From positions 90,580,564-90,644,563 of the forward strand of contig CM077166.1 of NCBI GenBank assembly GCA_039583875.1: a stretch of DNA of 64,000 nt. The letters are read 5' to 3'. Positions 22,596 to 33,095 of this stretch are shown piece after piece (position 1 is the stretch's first letter; every line of letters starts with the position of its first letter). Under the pieces are notes generated by a model, which saw nothing but the letters and a program-made list of their open reading frames with translations, ran no database searches and was not told the origin of the DNA. The translations under genes and the position numbers were made by a program. Source of the stretch: Platanthera guangdongensis (lineage: Eukaryota; Streptophyta; Magnoliopsida; Asparagales; Orchidaceae).

Positions 22596-23172
22596 GACAC
22601 GGCCTGGGACACGGGCGTGTCCCAGGGCGTGTCAGGTGACACGGCCTGCGACACGGGCATGTCGCAGGGCGAGTCGAGGTTGTGTCGACGATTGGGCTTT
22701 GTCTCGACGATTTTTGCTCTCGACGATTCATCGAGAGGAGGCACACGGCCCAGGACACGGGCGTGTCCAAGGCCGTGTCGCATGCTCGACGAGTTTTGCT
22801 CGACGATCGTCGAGTGTCGAGAAGTGGGTGTCGAGTGTTGAACACGGCCTGTGACACGGGCGTGTTACAGGGCGTGTCAAATCAGGCGACGAACTCAGCC
22901 CGCCGAAAGAATTCGACAGGGCGTGTCTTTGTGTCGTGTCTGGGCACACGGCCTGGGACACGGGCGTGTCACAGGCCGTGTGAAGTCTCGGGATGATTTG
23001 GGATTTTTTTCACCCAGGTACACGGCCACAGACACGGGCGTGTCTGAAGGCGTGTTGGTGACACGGCCCATGACACGGGCGTGTCCCGTGGGCGTGTCAC
23101 TGGTTTGGATAAGTCGGTTGACCACCGCTTGAGGCACACGGCCAGGCACACGGCCGTGTTCGAGGCCGTGTC
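22596..23172. repeat. Eight 38-nt palindromic modules in the D 5' LTR
   Basis: Modules start at about 22596, 22638, 22742, 22841, 22945, 23019, 23060 and 23135. The first has an 18-nt left arm GACACGGCCTGGGACACG, loop GG, and an 18-nt right arm matching at 17 of 18 pairs. All share the outer CACGGCC and GGGCGTG words and the core CACGGGCGTG, while the three bases between them vary and are usually matched on the other arm (TGG/CCA, TGC/GCA, TGT/ACA). Confidence 0.88.
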
Positions 23173-23757
23173 AGGTCAAAATTTGTGTTTTTGGCAGAAT
23201 CATGGCCGTCCATTCCTTCAGTCTGGATCCAAGGGCTGAAGCCTCTTCTCCTTTTTCCTTAAGGGCCGAAATCAGAGAAGTGTTGCTCACTTTAATTTTG
23301 GCCTTCATCTTTCTTCAAGAGAGAGAAAGAGAGAGAGAAAGGAGGAGGAAGAGGAAAGGGGGCTGCTGCTGGTGGTGCTGCGGTTTACCGACGAGAGATC
23401 CGAAGCCAGCGTTGCGGAGGAAACGATCTTGCGAGTCTTGCAAGATAGCTTGGAGGCCATGGCACCGAAGCGATCGTCAAGGGTAACGACTTTTCTTCCT
23501 AGCCATGTGAAGGCTTCCTTTTTGACATATCTTGTGTTTTCCCCCACCAAGAGGTGGCTGAGTTTGGGAATCTTTGGGTGGATGCTTGAAATCCCCTTTA
23601 TATTGCATATAGATCCGGAAATGGAGTACGGAATAGGCATGCTGTGTGAAGCCCATCTGGACAGGTTGGTCTGGATTGGTGATGTTGCATACGAACCGGA
23701 GAAGACTCCGTGATAAACGTGTCGTGTTCGGAGTCTACGGGTTATACCTGCGAAAAG

Positions 23758-24010
23758 GAGTAACAGGAAGTACTGGGGTGGAAGCCCAGGAAAATAGCCA
23801 TGTGATGTTTTGGGTCCAACCTGTGAATGAGGCACAGGAAGTACTGGTGGGACCAGGAAAGGCCCTTGTTGTGATGCTTGATGTCATAGGGTGTCCACCT
23901 GTGAAGCGAGTCACAGGAAGTACTGGTGTGCCCAGGAAAGACCCCTGACATTTGTGCTTGTGCGGTGTCCACCTGTGGAGAGAGTCACAGGAAGTACTGG
24001 TGTGCCCAAG
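23758..24010 (+). repeat. Four-copy tandem repeat in the D 5' LTR
   Basis: Units of about 67-85 bp each contain a form of CACAGGAAGTACTGGTG, ending with CCCAGGAAAGACCC-like words (near 23758, 23834, 23919 and 23986). The last two units are the most alike. The same four units lie near 31152-31405 in the 3' LTR. Confidence 0.85.
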
Positions 24011-25024
24011 AAAGACCCGCTGTTGTTGTGAGGAAATGGGTATAGTGAAATACCTAGGCTTGAATGCCAGAACAGGATTGGTGAGACCGACCCGCGCCTT
24101 TGATATAGCCATGAGTACGCTGTACTCGGAGAAGGCAAGGCGATGTGAGCAACGGGGGGTGGAGGATCCGACCTGCGCTATGTCCGTCTGACGTGAGACC
24201 TAAAGTGCGGTCTGTTGGAGCGCATAGCAAGAGTCTTCGGCCTGCGTGCCATGACACAATGGGGGCTACGGGCCATCCCGGTGTCCGAGGACTAACTCCG
24301 GCTGCACGCCATGAAGTAAATGCTTAAGAGATTTACCGTTGGGTGATAACCCTGATACGGTGGTGGGAAGAGGTTGCCAGAACACCAAGAATGTGCCCTG
24401 AGTGCACGGACCGTTGGGCCGGGTGGCGAACGGTTGTGATGGCTTGTGTGCGTGAAAGCACCTTTGATGATATAGCTTGCCATACTTGTGATATGCTATG
24501 CCTGCAGGGAAAAATACCGCTGCCCCGAGAGAAGGGGTAGGGTCGTTATAATTTGGTCAGCTGAACGCTGACCGTTGCTTTTGTTTGCCACCGTTGGGTG
24601 GATTGTCCTTGCACAGGTGCTGGAGAGCCGAGCGGGACGCATAGAGGTTGATGCTCCTGCTGATGTTGCTGCTGCTGCTGCTGTTAGCCCTCGAAGGCTA
24701 AGTGTGTTCTTTTGAGTGTTTTCTTTTATTGTGGCCGGCCTGTGCGCCAATCTGTTTGAGGCCACTGTGTGAAAGCTATGTAAGGCCATAAGGCCAACGC
24801 TTGTGCATATTGTAGACATTCCTATCTATATAAAATGTGGAGTTTTATGTTTGGACAGTCATGAGGAGTTCAAGTAGTTTAGGCTTCCGCTAGAATGCTT
24901 GTGATAGGTGCGATGCGCTACTCTGGTATCAGCCTGTACCTTCACCGACTGTTTTGTGGTATATCCTGTGGGGCCCCGGCCGGACCTTCTAGAATATATC
25001 ATATGAACGGATGGGGTTGTTACA

Positions 25025-25242
25025 TTTTTGGTATCGGTTGTCTTGGTCTTTCCCTCTCGAAGTCGTGGTCGACTTCTTTTGTGGGGTGGCGCGCACGTGT
25101 TTGTGTACACCAAAGTCTACGAATGAACTCCTGAATGTCCATGATAGGAATGCATTTTGTATGTTTGAGGAACCTGCGTGTTCCTATGTTGTGTTGTTTG
25201 CTTGGGTACGACCGCTAATGTATGTGTCTTGTCCACCTTTAG
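25025..25242 (+). promoter_or_regulatory. Element D leader with a degenerate primer site and a possible short intron
   Basis: TGGTATC at 25029-25035 matches the first seven bases of the initiator tRNA-Met site, but the next bases are GGTTG rather than AGAGC. The leader is short (about 220 nt) and lacks the hairpins of C and E. The gag frame has a stop (TAG 25240-25242) just before 25243 and no ATG near its start. A donor-like GTATGT at 25159 and acceptor-like CACCTTTAG at 25242 would join the ATG at 25141 (MIGMHF) to gag in frame by removing 84 nt. Confidence 0.55.
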
Positions 25243-26365
25243 GTGACACGAAGTGGAGCTGGGCCGTCTGAACCCCAGCGTTCTGATGAAAGTACGGCAC
25301 CAGCTGCGGTGCCTACACCTCCACCGTCTGCAGAGCATGTCCGTTTAGTTGCGGAGGCCTTGTTTACCATGATCCAAGGCCAGCCACTGAGGCAAGAACA
25401 AGCGGCTGTGAGGCCAGAACAGGTGGTGGCAAGGCCTGAACCTGTCATGGATGTGGTTCCTCGAGCGGCTGAGAAGCAGCTAACACGGTTTATGAGTTTC
25501 CATCCGCCTACGTTCTCGGGAGCTGGAACCCCGACGAAGGCTGAGGATTGGTTATCGCGCGTCAAGCGAGTGATGACGGCGATAGGCACGGCGGAACATC
25601 AGAAAGTTACCTTAGCCACCTTCTTGCTTGAAGGAGAAGCTCGTTTATGGTGGGATGAGATGGAGTTGCATCATTTGGCGGGTCGTCCGTTAACCCAAGT
25701 CTCAATGGAAGAATTCTCCCGGCTCTTCCTTGCGAAGCACCTTCCTGTGGCTCGGCGGATAGCCATGGAAAATGAGTTCCAACGGTTGACCCAAGGCGAT
25801 GGCAGTGTTGATGCCTATTTGCATGAATTTACGCGCTTGGGGCGGTATGCGGGTTCGATATTTGCTGATGAGCAGCGGAAGACCAACAGGTTCTACGAAG
25901 GACTGAGGGACGAGTTGAGGTTCCTTGTGTCTAGTTCTGTGAATCAAGGTTTCCAAGCATTGGTTGACACCGCGACCGCGTTGGAAAAAGATATGAAAAG
26001 GGTGCAAGGGAAGAGAGCTTTGACTCTGACGCAACCGGAGTGGAAGGCGCCCCGATCGGGGAAACCATTCTATAAGAAGAAATGGGGCAAGAAGTCCAAG
26101 CCTAGTGGACAAGTTCCTTCATCCGTTACAACGGGAGCAACATCAGGGGCAACCTCCAGGCCAGACACTCGTACCTGCTTCAATTGTGGTAGGATGGGGC
26201 ATATTGCGCGAGATTGTCGGATGCCGCCAAAGAGTGAAAAGAAGGCGGGAGCATCTTATGCGGAAAAAGGAAAGGCGGTGGTGGATTCCTCTGCCTCGCA
26301 GGCGCAACCCCGAGTCTACAATCTTGGCCTGCAAGAGGCCATCAAGCAGAGTGACGTGGTCACAG
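25243..26365 (+). CDS. gag: Element D Gag
   Basis: The frame is open for 374 codons to the intron-like segment. Residues about 80-260 form the plant retrotransposon Gag domain (FHPPTFSGAGTPTKAEDW, LLEGEARLWWDEM, EFSRLFLAKHLP, RFYEGLRDELRFLV). A basic stretch follows, then one zinc knuckle CFNCGRMGHIARDC near 26175-26216 that would bind RNA. No ATG begins the frame; translation may start upstream after splicing, or at GTG 25243. Read past 26365 without splicing it adds about 25 mainly hydrophobic residues and stops at 26440-26442. Gag builds the cytoplasmic particle. Confidence 0.88.
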
Positions 26366-26456
26366 GTATGAGTTTAGTTTTGCATATGCTATTGTTTGTA
26401 TGCTTAGCTTTGTACGCCTATGTTTGTGGTTTGTGTGTGTGACATGGTTGTCATAG
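26366..26456 (+). other. Intron-like segment between gag and protease of D
   Basis: The segment begins CACAG|GTATGAG and ends TTGTCATAG|GTTTTG, 91 nt long, with good plant donor and acceptor signals and a T-rich interior. It contains the gag stop. Gag and pol are offset by one base; removing 91 nt (remainder 1) joins them through a split Gly codon, giving VVTG then FVMIRD before the protease DTGAS. Confidence 0.75.
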
Positions 26457-29400
26457 GTTTTGTAATGATTCGGGACACGCTGGCGCGAGCACTGTTTGAT
26501 ACAGGTGCATCGCATTCTTTTCTGTCTAGTGAGTTTCTTACACGGCTTGGGATACCCAGTCGTCCAAAGGCAGATAGCGTCAGAGTGGTGTTGCCGAATG
26601 GTTGTTGGATGCTTGCGGATCAAGCTTGCGATGTGGCGGTTCAGTTAGGAAGTCGGGATTTTTGTTTAACCGCATTTGTTTTGCCAATATCGGAATTCGA
26701 TGTGATTTTTGGGATGGATTGGCTTGCGGAGCAGTATGCTATGATTGATTGCCAGTCCAAAGAAATCACGTTGGGCCAGAATACCGAACAAGAGACCAAG
26801 TTCGCGGGTATGCGAGGAGTAGGCGGGACGTTGATGTCTGCACTCCAGGTAGGCAAAGCTGTTCGGAAGGGTGCGGAGTGTTACTTTGCACTCATTCAGG
26901 CTGTTGAGCCTAAGGCCACTTTGTGTGAGGTTCCGATTGTGGCAGAATTTACGGATGTGTTTCCCGCGGATCTCCCTGGGCTACCACCCCAGCGGGAGAT
27001 TGACTTCACGATCGAGTTGGTGCCAGGTGCGAAACCTGTGGCCCGCTCGCCATATCGCGTTGCGCCAAAAGAAATGGCTGAGTTGAAGGTTCAACTACAA
27101 GAAATGCTAGAGCAAGGCTATATCCGCCCAAGTATGTCACCTTGGAGCGCGCCTGTGCTTTTTGTAAAAAAGAAAGATGGTGGGTTACGGTTGTGTATCG
27201 ATTACCGTGAATTGAATAAGCTGACCGAGAAGAATAAGTATCCTATACCTCGGATTGATGAGTTATTCGATCAGCTAGTGGGCTCGACCGTCTATTCGAA
27301 GTTGGACCTGAAGTCTGGTTATTACCAGTTACGAATTCGGGAAGGTGACATTCCCAAAACCGCATTTGGAACGCGCTATGGACACTATGAGTTCACAGTC
27401 ATGCCCTTTGGATTGTGTAATACGCCTTCGGTGTTTATGGATTTGATGCACCGTATTTTTCGTGAGTACCTGGATCTGTTTGTGATCGTGTTCATTGATG
27501 ACATCCTGGTGTACTCGAAGTCCAAAGCTGAGCATGAGATTCACTTGCGGTTAGTGTTGAACACGTTGAGGCAAAATCAGCTATATGCCAAGTTCTCGAA
27601 GTGCGAGTTTTGGCTATCGTCAGTGGCATTTTTGGGCCATGTGGTGAGTGGAGCGGGCATTGCAGTGGATCCAGCGAAGATAAAAGCCATACAAGAATGG
27701 CCAATATTATCTTCCGTGGCCGAGGTCAGGAGTTTCCTTGGACTTGCGGGCTACTATAGAAGATTTGTGGAAAACTTCTCGCGGATCTCTTTGCCGCTAA
27801 CCACACTGACGCGAAAGGATCAGAAGTTCGTTTGGATGCCAGAGTGCGCACGAGCTTTTGAAGAGCTGAAGGTTCGGTTGACCACGGCGCCGGTGTTGTC
27901 TTCGCCATGTGGAACCGATGGATTTGTGATTTATAGTGAGGCCTCAGGGAGCGGCTTAGGCTGCGTTCTTCTGCAGAATGGAAAGGTGATTGCTTATGGC
28001 TCACGCCAGCTGAAGGTGCACGAGCGAAATTATCCCGTCCATGATTTGGAACTAGCGGCGGTGATTTTTGCACTCAAGTTGTGGAGACACTACCTTTATG
28101 GCGTGAAGGTAGAGATCTATACTGATCATAAGAGCCTAAAGGATCTTTTGGAGCAGAAAGATTTGAACATGCGACAACGAAGGTGGTTGGAGTTCCTTGG
28201 GGACTACACTTTCGAGATTCACTATACGCCCGGGAAGGGGAATGCTGTCGCGGATGCCTTGAGTCGGCGGATTCCGGCTAGAGCGAATTGGTTACAAAGG
28301 CATGATAAACGTCTTATCCAGGAGTTGGAAGCATTGGAGATCTATTGTGTTGATAAGAATTCCACTGCCACTGCATGTTTGAACTGGATCGAGGTGCAAT
28401 GTGACCTTGCGGACCGAGTTCGATGGGCAACGGAGTTGGATGAAGATCTCTTACGCTATGTGAATGAAGGGCCAGAGGGCAAATTCACCTGGAATGATGG
28501 TCTTTTGTGCAAAGAGGGCCGTTTGTGCGTCCCGAATGTGGGGAAACTGAGGGAAGAACTGATGTATGAAGCACATTATACGAAGTATTCCATTCACCCC
28601 GGGAGCACAAAGATGTTCAACGATATGAAGAAACTTTTCTGGTGGCCAGGGCTTAAGAAAGATGTTGCCCTATATGTAGCCAAATGTCAAACATGTGCGA
28701 TGGTGAAGGCGGAATGCCAAAAGCCGGGCGGTTATTTGAAGTCACTGCCGATCCCAGTGTGGAAATTTGATGATATTTCCATGGATTTTGTGCATGGATT
28801 GCCAAGATCGCAACGAGGAAATGATTCCATTTGGGTGGTAGTTGACCGGCTAACAAAAGTAGCACATTTTCTCCCGAACAGGCGGGATGATTCGGTTGAA
28901 AGTTTGGCAAAGTTATATGTTGATCAGATTGTGCGGCTTCACGGTGTTCCTCGGAGCATCGTAAGTGATCGAGATGGGCGATTCACGTCAAATGATTGGA
29001 GGCTCGTTCACCGACTGTTGGGCACGAAGTTGACTTTCAGTACGGCCTTTCATCCCCAAACGGATGGCCAAACTGAACGTACCAACAGAACAATGGAGGA
29101 CATGCTCCGAATGTGCGCCCTTGACTTCGGAAAGAGATGGGAAGATCATCTCTATATGGTCGAGTTTGTATATAATAACAGTTACCAGTCAAGCATTGGG
29201 ATGACACCATATGAAGCCCTCTATGGCAGGAAGTGTCGTACTCCCTTAGCTTGGGTAGAAGCGGGTGAAGCCCGGGTTGTTAAACCAAATGAGGTGGATG
29301 AAGCAAACTCAACCATTCGGACTATTCGAGAGAGATTGCTGATTGCTCAAGATCGACAAGCGAAGTACTACAACGCCAAGCATCGGAACGTTGAATTTAC

Positions 29401-29680
29401 GGTTGGCGATTGGGTCTACTTGAAGATTAAGCCATTCAAAGGTGTCTCCAGGATTCGACGATTGAAAAAGTTGAGTCCAAGATATTTGGGTCCTTTCGAA
29501 GTGGTTGAGCGAATTGGCGAAGCGGCTTATCGGCTAGCTCTGTCGGCGGACTTGGGTGGGTTACATGATGTCTTTCACATCTCGGTGCTTCGGAAAGCCG
29601 TGAAAGATCCAGCTCAAGTGATCGCGGATGATCGGGTGCCGGTGGAGTATGGGCTAACAACGAGAGTTAGACCCATTTAG
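26457..29680 (+). CDS. pol: Element D Pol polyprotein (protease, reverse transcriptase, RNase H, integrase)
   Basis: The frame is open from the acceptor to TAG at 29678. Protease has [10 protein letters not shown] near 26495. Reverse transcriptase has the catalytic FIDD at 27491-27502 and the [10 protein letters not shown] block. RNase H has [11 protein letters not shown] near 28121. Integrase has the zinc-binding HPGST with a later CQTCAMVK, then catalytic acids at MDFVHGLP (28781), SDRDGRFTS (about 28963) and [10 protein letters not shown] (about 29065-29085), and the YNNSYQSS and [14 protein letters not shown] blocks. After the TAG the same frame continues 46 codons to TAA at 29821 with VKVRWDNC and WERE, the usual chromodomain-like end. 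The TAG thus removes that end. Confidence 0.93.
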
Positions 29681-29821
29681 ATCGAAGATCGAGCCGAGAA
29701 ACAGTTGCGGAACAAGACGGTCGGTATGGTAAAAGTCCGATGGGACAACTGCGGCCGTGAAGAGCTGACATGGGAGCGCGAGCAAACCATGCGAGAAGAG
29801 TTCCCTGAGTTGTTTCTGTAA
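29681..29821 (+). pseudogene. pol: C-terminal end of D Pol beyond the late stop
   Basis: This in-frame extension of 46 codons contains GMVKVRWDNCG, ELTWERE and FPELFL, which correspond to the module ending pol in C (VKVLWKNQ, WELES, HPHLF) and E. In chromoviruses this position holds a chromodomain-type module thought to guide integration. A single TAG at 29678-29680 cuts it off. Confidence 0.8.
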
Positions 29822-29951
29822 TTTGGAGCGAGAATAGTGTAACATAAACGTTTAGATATATATAGATCGATGTTGTTACATTTTTCTTGCTATGTCTGTT
29901 GCTTTCCTGTCTCAAATTTCGAGGACGAAATTTCTTGTAGGAGGGGAGGAT
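29822..29951 (+). promoter_or_regulatory. Element D 3' untranslated stretch and polypurine tract
   Basis: About 115 nt of untranslated sequence includes the imperfect palindrome AATTTCGAGGACGAAATTT near 29915-29933. The polypurine tract TAGGAGGGGAGGA at 29938-29950 lies directly before the LTR. Confidence 0.8.
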
Positions 29952-32407
29952 TGTAACAGCCCAAAGTTCAGAAATAGGAAATTTTTGGGTGACACGGCCT
30001 GGGACACGGGCGTGTCCCAGGGCGTGTCAGGTGACACGGCCTACGACACGGGCGTGTCGCAGGGCGTGTCGAGGTTGTGTCGACGATTGGGCTTTGTCTC
30101 GACGATTTTTGCTCTCGACGATTCGTCGAGAGGAGGCACACGGCCCAGGACACGGGCGTGTCCAAGGTCGTGTCGCATGCTCGACGAGTTTTGCTCGACG
30201 ATCGTCGAGTGTCGAGAAGTGGGTGTCGAGTGTTGAACACGGCCTGTGACACGGGCGTGTCACAGGGCGTGTCAAATCAGGCGACGAACTCAGCCCGCCG
30301 AAAGAATTCGACAGGGCGTGTCTTTGTGCCGCGTCTGGGCACATGGCCTGGGACACGGGCGTGTCACAGGCCGTGTGAAGTCTCGGGATGATTTGGGATT
30401 TTTTTCACCCAGGTACACGGCCACAGACACGGGCGTGTCTGAAGGCGTGTTGGTGACACGGCCCATGACACGGGCGTGTCCCGTGGGCGTGTCACTGGTT
30501 TGGATAAGTCGGTTGACCACCGCTTGAGGCACACGGCCAGGCACACGGCCGTGTTCGAGGCCGTGTCAGGTCAAAATTTTTGTTTTTGGCAGAATCGTGG
30601 CCGTCCATTCCTTCAGTCTGGATCCAAGGGCTGAAGCCTCTTCTCCTTTTTCCTTAAGGGCCGAAATCAGAGAAGTGTTGCTCACTTTAATTTTGGCCTT
30701 CATCTTTCTTCAAGAGAGAGAAAGAGAGAGAGAAAGGAGGAGGAAGAGGAAAGGGGGCTGCTGCTGGTGGTGCTGCGGTTTACCGACGAGAGATCCGAAG
30801 CCAGCGTTGCGGAGGAAACGATCTTGCGAGTCTTGCAAGCTAGCTTGGAGGCCATGGCACCGAAGCGATCGTCAAGGGTAACGACTTTTCTTCCTAGCCA
30901 TGTGAAGGCTTCCTTTTTGGCATATCTTGTGTTTTCCCCCACCAAGAGGTGGCTGAGTTTGGGAATCTTTGGGTGGATGCTTGAAATCCCCTTTATATTG
31001 CATATAGATCCGGAAATGGAGTACGGAATAGGCATGCTGTGTGAAGCCCATCTGGAGAGGTTGGTCTGGATTGGTGATGTTGCATACGAACCGGAGAAGA
31101 CTCCGTGATAAACGTGTCGTGTTCGGAGTCTACGGGTTATACCTGCGAAAAGGAGTAACAGGAAGTACTGGGGTGGTAGCCCAGGAAAATAGCCATGTGA
31201 TGTTTTTGGTCCAACCTGTGAATGAGGCACAGGAAGTACTGGTGGGACCAGGAAAGGCCCTTGTTGTGATGCTTGATGTCGTAGGGTGTCCACCTGTGAA
31301 GCGAGTCACAGGAAGTACTGGTGTGCCCAGGAAAGACCCCTGACATTTGTGCTTGTGCGGTGTCCACCTGTGGAGAGAGTCACAGGAAGTACTGGTGTGC
31401 CCAGGAAAGACCCGCTGTTGTTGTGAGGAAATGGGTATAGTGAAATACCTAGGCTTGAATGCCAGAACAGGATTGGTGAGACCGACCCGCGCCTTTGATA
31501 TAGCCATGAGTACGCTGTACTCGGAGAAGGCAAGGCGATTTGAGCAACGGGGGGTGGAGGATCCGACCTGCGCTATGTCCGTCTGACGTGAGACCTAAAG
31601 TGCGGTCTGTTGGAGCGCATAGCAAGAGTCTTCGGCCTGCGTGCCGTGACACAATGGGGGGCTACGGGCCATCCCGGTGTCCGAGGACTAACTCCGGCTG
31701 CACGCCATGGAGTAAATGCTCAAGAGATTTACCGTTGGGTGATAACCCTGATACGGTGGTGGGCAAGACGTTGCCAGAACACCAAGAATGTGCCCTGAGT
31801 GCACGGACCGTTGGGCCAGGTGGCGAACGGTTGTGATGGCTTGTGTGCGTGAAAGCACCTTTGATGATATAGCTTGCCATACTTGTGATATGCTATGCCT
31901 GCAGGGAAAAATACCACTGCCCCGAGAGAAGGGGTAGGGTCGTTATAATTTGGTCAGCTGAACGCTGACCGTTGCTTTTGTTTGCCACCGTTGGGTGGAT
32001 TGTCCTTGCACAGGTGCTGGAGAGCCGAGCGGGACGCATAGAGGTTGATGCTCCTGCTGATGTTGCTGCTGCTGCTGCTGTTAGCCCTCGAAGGCTAAGT
32101 GTGTTCTTTTATTGTGGCCGGCCTGCGCGCCAATCTGTTTGAGGCCACTGTGTGAAAGCTATGTAAGGCCATAAGGCCAACGCTTGTGCATATTGTAGAC
32201 ATTCCTATCTATATAAAATGTGGAGTTTTATGTTTGGACAGTCATGAGGAGTTCAAGTAGTTTAGGCTTCCGCTAGAATGCTTGTGATAGGTGCGATGCG
32301 CTACTCTGGTATCAGCCTGTACCTTCACCGACTGTTTTGTGGTATATCCTGTGGGGCCCCGGCCGGCCCTTCTAGAATATATCATATGAATGGATGGGGT
32401 TGTTACA
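29952..32407 (+). repeat. Element D 3' LTR
   Basis: This 2456-bp copy of 22557-25024 carries the same eight palindromic modules at 29991-30567, the four-copy CACAGGAAGTACTGGTG repeat near 31152-31405, and the same end. In the second module (30033-30070) the 3' copy has better pairing (GGCGTGTC) than the 5' copy (GGCATGTC and GGCGAGTC). Confidence 0.95.
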
Positions 32408-32412
32408 ACCCT
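32408..32412. repeat. Right target-site duplication of element D (ACCCT)
   Basis: Identical to 22552-22556. Confidence 0.95.
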
Positions 32413-33095
32413 CACCCACGACATCAAAGATGTCTCGTTCATCAAGCAGGATGGGTGATATTGCTACAAAATGATTCCCTTTGGGATGAAGAATGCAGGG
32501 GCGAAATACTAGAAGATGATGGATATGGTCTTCCAAGAACAGAAGGTGATGAACCTGGAGGTTTATGTAGATGATCTCATAATCAAAAGTCGAGACATGG
32601 ACTCTCACCTCCAGGACCTGGAGGAGACCTTCACCACCTTCTGTAAATAAAAGATGAGACTGAACCCCCTGAGCCGCATTTTCACGGCCAACAGGTGGAA
32701 GTTCTTGGGACATCTCCTCACCCCCGCGGGGGTCGAGCCAAATCACGACAAGGCTAAATCCATCATGGAGCTGGGGTCGCCTGAGAATGATAAAGAGGTG
32801 CAACTTTGACAGGGAAGCTGACAGGATTGAGCAGTTCCTCTCCCGAGCCGGGGAGAAGTGCTCCCCCTTCTTCAAGACATTGAGGGTTGCCAAAAATTCG
32901 AGTGGACCAATGAGTGCGAGGATGCATTCCAAGCCCTAAATAAGCAGTTGACCCAGGCTCCCCTACCCCAAGGTCCAAAGCATGGGGAGGATCTGTCTTT
33001 GTATCTTGGGATCGGAGTAGAGGCTTTGAGCTCCGTCCTAGATCGAGAAGAGGGGAATAAGCAGCTCCCCATCTATTATATGAGTTGGGTCCTGA
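32413..33095 (+). pseudogene. pol: Element A reverse transcriptase palm to RNase H connection
   Basis: The piece reads HDIKDVSFIKQDG, YCYKMIPFGMKNAGA, the catalytic YVDDLIIKS motif near 32560-32590, then KFLGHLLTPAGVEPN and, after shifts, FEWTNECEDAF and LPIYYMSWVL. Stops occur at about 32455, 32508, 32647, 32807 and 32817 in the main frame, and at least one frameshift lies before 32858. The NAGATYQ-like and YVDDLIIKS wording is typical of Tat elements rather than Athila or Tekay. E is inserted directly after it. Confidence 0.85.
33091..33095. repeat. Left target-site duplication of element E (CCTGA)
   Basis: CCTGA precedes E, and CTTGA (44587-44591) follows it, a 4/5 match. Joining the flanks gives WVL-RKAEFHYP, the expected continuation of the element A RNase H, so the boundary is sound. 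Confidence 0.75.

Larger units (their letters stand above)
22557..25024 (+). repeat. Element D 5' LTR
   Basis: This 2468-bp LTR holds eight palindromic modules at 22596-23172, a GA-rich microsatellite near 23321-23360, four tandem copies of a unit containing CACAGGAAGTACTGGTG at about 23758-24010, and a GCTGCTGCT run near 24668. It carries about 14 bp (GAGTGTTTTCTTTT near 24713) that the 3' copy lacks. Otherwise differences between the two LTRs are few. Confidence 0.95.
22557..32407 (+). mobile_element. Element D: nearly intact Tekay/Del-like Ty3/gypsy retrotransposon
   Basis: LTRs at 22557-25024 and 29952-32407 begin TGTAACAGCCC and end TTGTTACA. The target duplication ACCCT is perfect. Gag is open for its full length and pol for 1086 codons, with one late stop near the end of pol. 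It is therefore the least decayed of the complete elements, and its insertion looks recent compared with B, C and E. Its LTRs and gag differ clearly from C and E, so it is another family of the same broad lineage. Confidence 0.95.

Noticed and set aside
22573..22857. Overlapping open frames on both strands rich in Arg, Thr and Pro (also 22518-22841, 29968-30252, 17748-18191, 59141-59494)
   Set aside because: They lie in the CACGCCC/GGGCGTG palindrome arrays. The words lack stop codons in several frames, so open frames arise by composition; no start context or conserved domain supports them.
22596..23172. CRISPR-like array of short palindromic repeats
   Set aside because: Spacing is irregular, the intervals share sequence, and the modules sit inside LTRs of plant retrotransposons.
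23305..23835. 176-codon minus-strand frame in the D LTR, with a longer relative at 30700-31293, and a plus frame at 23372-23713
   Set aside because: Presence in both LTRs is expected from their common copying and is not evidence of selection. No recognisable domain and no place in the element's expression plan.
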